Shown here: in pieces, positions 6,213-6,479 of the stretch
Numbering within the stretch: position 1 is the stretch's first letter
Layout: each line of letters begins with the position of its first letter
Origin: Chloroflexota bacterium
GTDB taxonomy: Bacteria; Chloroflexota; Anaerolineae; B4-G1
Length of the DNA: 6,479 nt
NCBI GenBank assembly: GCA_003648125.1
Contig: QMOE01000145.1
Location: 1-6,479 of the forward strand
Direction: 5' to 3'
Program-made: the position numbers and the translations under genes
Notes under the pieces: generated by a model
The model's input: the letters and a program-made list of their open reading frames with translations, nothing else
What the model was told of the DNA's origin: nothing
Databases searched by the model: none

Positions 6213-6227
6213 GCGGCTTCCGGCCGC
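6213..6227. repeat. Small GC-rich hairpin
   Basis: GCGGC (6213-6217) pairs with GCCGC (6223-6227) around TTCCG. It lies just upstream of the larger hairpin repeat and has no T-run, so it is not a clear terminator. Confidence 0.35.
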
Positions 6228-6239
6228 AGCCAATCTTTG

Positions 6240-6312
6240 GGACACGGATTCACACGGATTCCACAGATTTCTGTTTCTTTTTTCTCCGTGTTCATCCGTG
6301 CAATCCGTGTCC
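6240..6312. repeat. Modular inverted repeat of the ACACGGATT family (dispersed hairpin repeat)
   Basis: The left half has three successive units (GGACACGGATT, CACACGGATT, CCACAGATTT). The right half holds their complements in mirrored order. Outer arms 6240-6250 and 6302-6312 pair perfectly over 11 bp. Middle arms 6253-6259 and 6294-6300 pair over 7 bp. Inner arms 6262-6267 and 6285-6290 pair with one mismatch. The loop is about 17 nt and T-rich. Very similar ACACGGATT/AATCCGTGT hairpins are, from memory, scattered between genes in many environmental bacteria including Chloroflexota. No transposase is present here. Function is unknown; bidirectional termination or a REP/MITE-like element are options. 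Confidence 0.75.
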
Positions 6313-6374
6313 TACAAAAATTCTCGCGCATAACGCAAATCTTGTAGAGTAATTCTATAAGGTATTTGTTTACC

Positions 6375-6479
6375 GTGCCCTGGACGTATCACTGTAGGGC
6401 GGGTTGGGCTTAGCCGGTCAACCTGGTGAACCACAAGGGCTCTCCCAAGCAACGGGCCGGCTCTATCGGTCGAGGAAGA
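6375..6479 (+). other. GC-rich self-complementary segment at right edge, possible 5' part of a structured RNA
   Basis: Starting with GTGCCC, several short complementary pairs occur in order. GCCCT (6377-6381) pairs with AGGGC (6396-6400). AGCCGG (6412-6417) pairs with CCGGCT (6457-6462). Between them TGGTGAACCA (6424-6433) can fold around TGAA, and GGG/CCC (6437-6446) around CTCT. An alternative GGTTGGGC/GCC..CAACC fold at 6402-6423 competes. Nested helices of this sort resemble the start of a group II intron domain I, but the element is cut by the edge and no reverse transcriptase or domain V is visible. Confidence 0.25.

Larger units (their letters stand above)
6024..6479. other. Non-coding region downstream of comEC
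   Basis: I see no credible ORF on either strand. The stretch is AT-rich to about 6200, then carries a modular hairpin repeat (6240-6312), an AT-rich spacer and a GC-rich, self-complementary segment from about 6375 to the edge. AGCCAA occurs four times between 6022 and 6233. It might hold regulatory DNA for a gene beyond the right edge. Confidence 0.6.

Noticed and set aside
6240..6312. CRISPR-like reading of the repeated ACACGGATT units
   Set aside because: Units are about 10 bp, adjacent and inverted in the second half, with no spacers of uniform length; it is a hairpin repeat, not a CRISPR array.

Overview
The window holds two oppositely oriented coding blocks of GC-rich bacterial DNA. They are separated by a more AT-rich divergent intergenic region of about 570 bp, and a second long non-coding stretch closes the window. 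The HflX start, the four-subunit ferredoxin-type 2-oxoacid oxidoreductase and the ComEC all read like Chloroflexota proteins (Anaerolineae or relatives), and the dispersed ACACGGATT-type hairpin repeat fits that. This assignment is from memory of family sequences and was not tested by a search.

Left block (minus strand, about 3155 down to 1): a near-consensus promoter (TTGACA, 17 bp, TATCAT) precedes a compact operon encoding a two-cluster ferredoxin subunit (korD), alpha (korA), TPP-binding beta (korB) and gamma (korC) subunits, then the first 68 codons of the GTPase gene hflX, which runs off the left edge. Genes overlap or are only a few bases apart, and korD, korA, korB and korC each have a clear Shine-Dalgarno. 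In three cases this places the start downstream of the longest possible ORF. Together KorDABC should form one oxygen-sensitive, CoA-acylating 2-oxoacid:ferredoxin oxidoreductase, most likely acting on 2-oxoglutarate, linking the TCA cycle to reduced ferredoxin. HflX is a ribosome-associated GTPase and appears co-transcribed.

Middle (about 3083-3656): no convincing gene. It carries the kor promoter on the minus strand, a good extended -10 promoter toward comEC on the plus strand, short palindromes at both promoters, and a leader of about 195 nt before comEC. Two overlapping ORFs on opposite strands here look spurious.

Right block (plus strand, 3657-6023): a complete comEC/rec2 DNA-uptake channel gene with N-terminal domain, membrane competence domain and C-terminal metallo-beta-lactamase-like domain. 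It is monocistronic within the window.

Right end (6024-6479): no convincing gene. It contains four AGCCAA hexamers, two small palindromes, a large three-module hairpin repeat (6240-6312), and a GC-rich terminal segment with several complementary stretches that may be the start of a structured RNA or mobile element continuing past the edge.

I found no CRISPR array, tRNA, rRNA, transposase or defence system. The protein-coding content is recognisable; the non-coding stretches are the less explained part.
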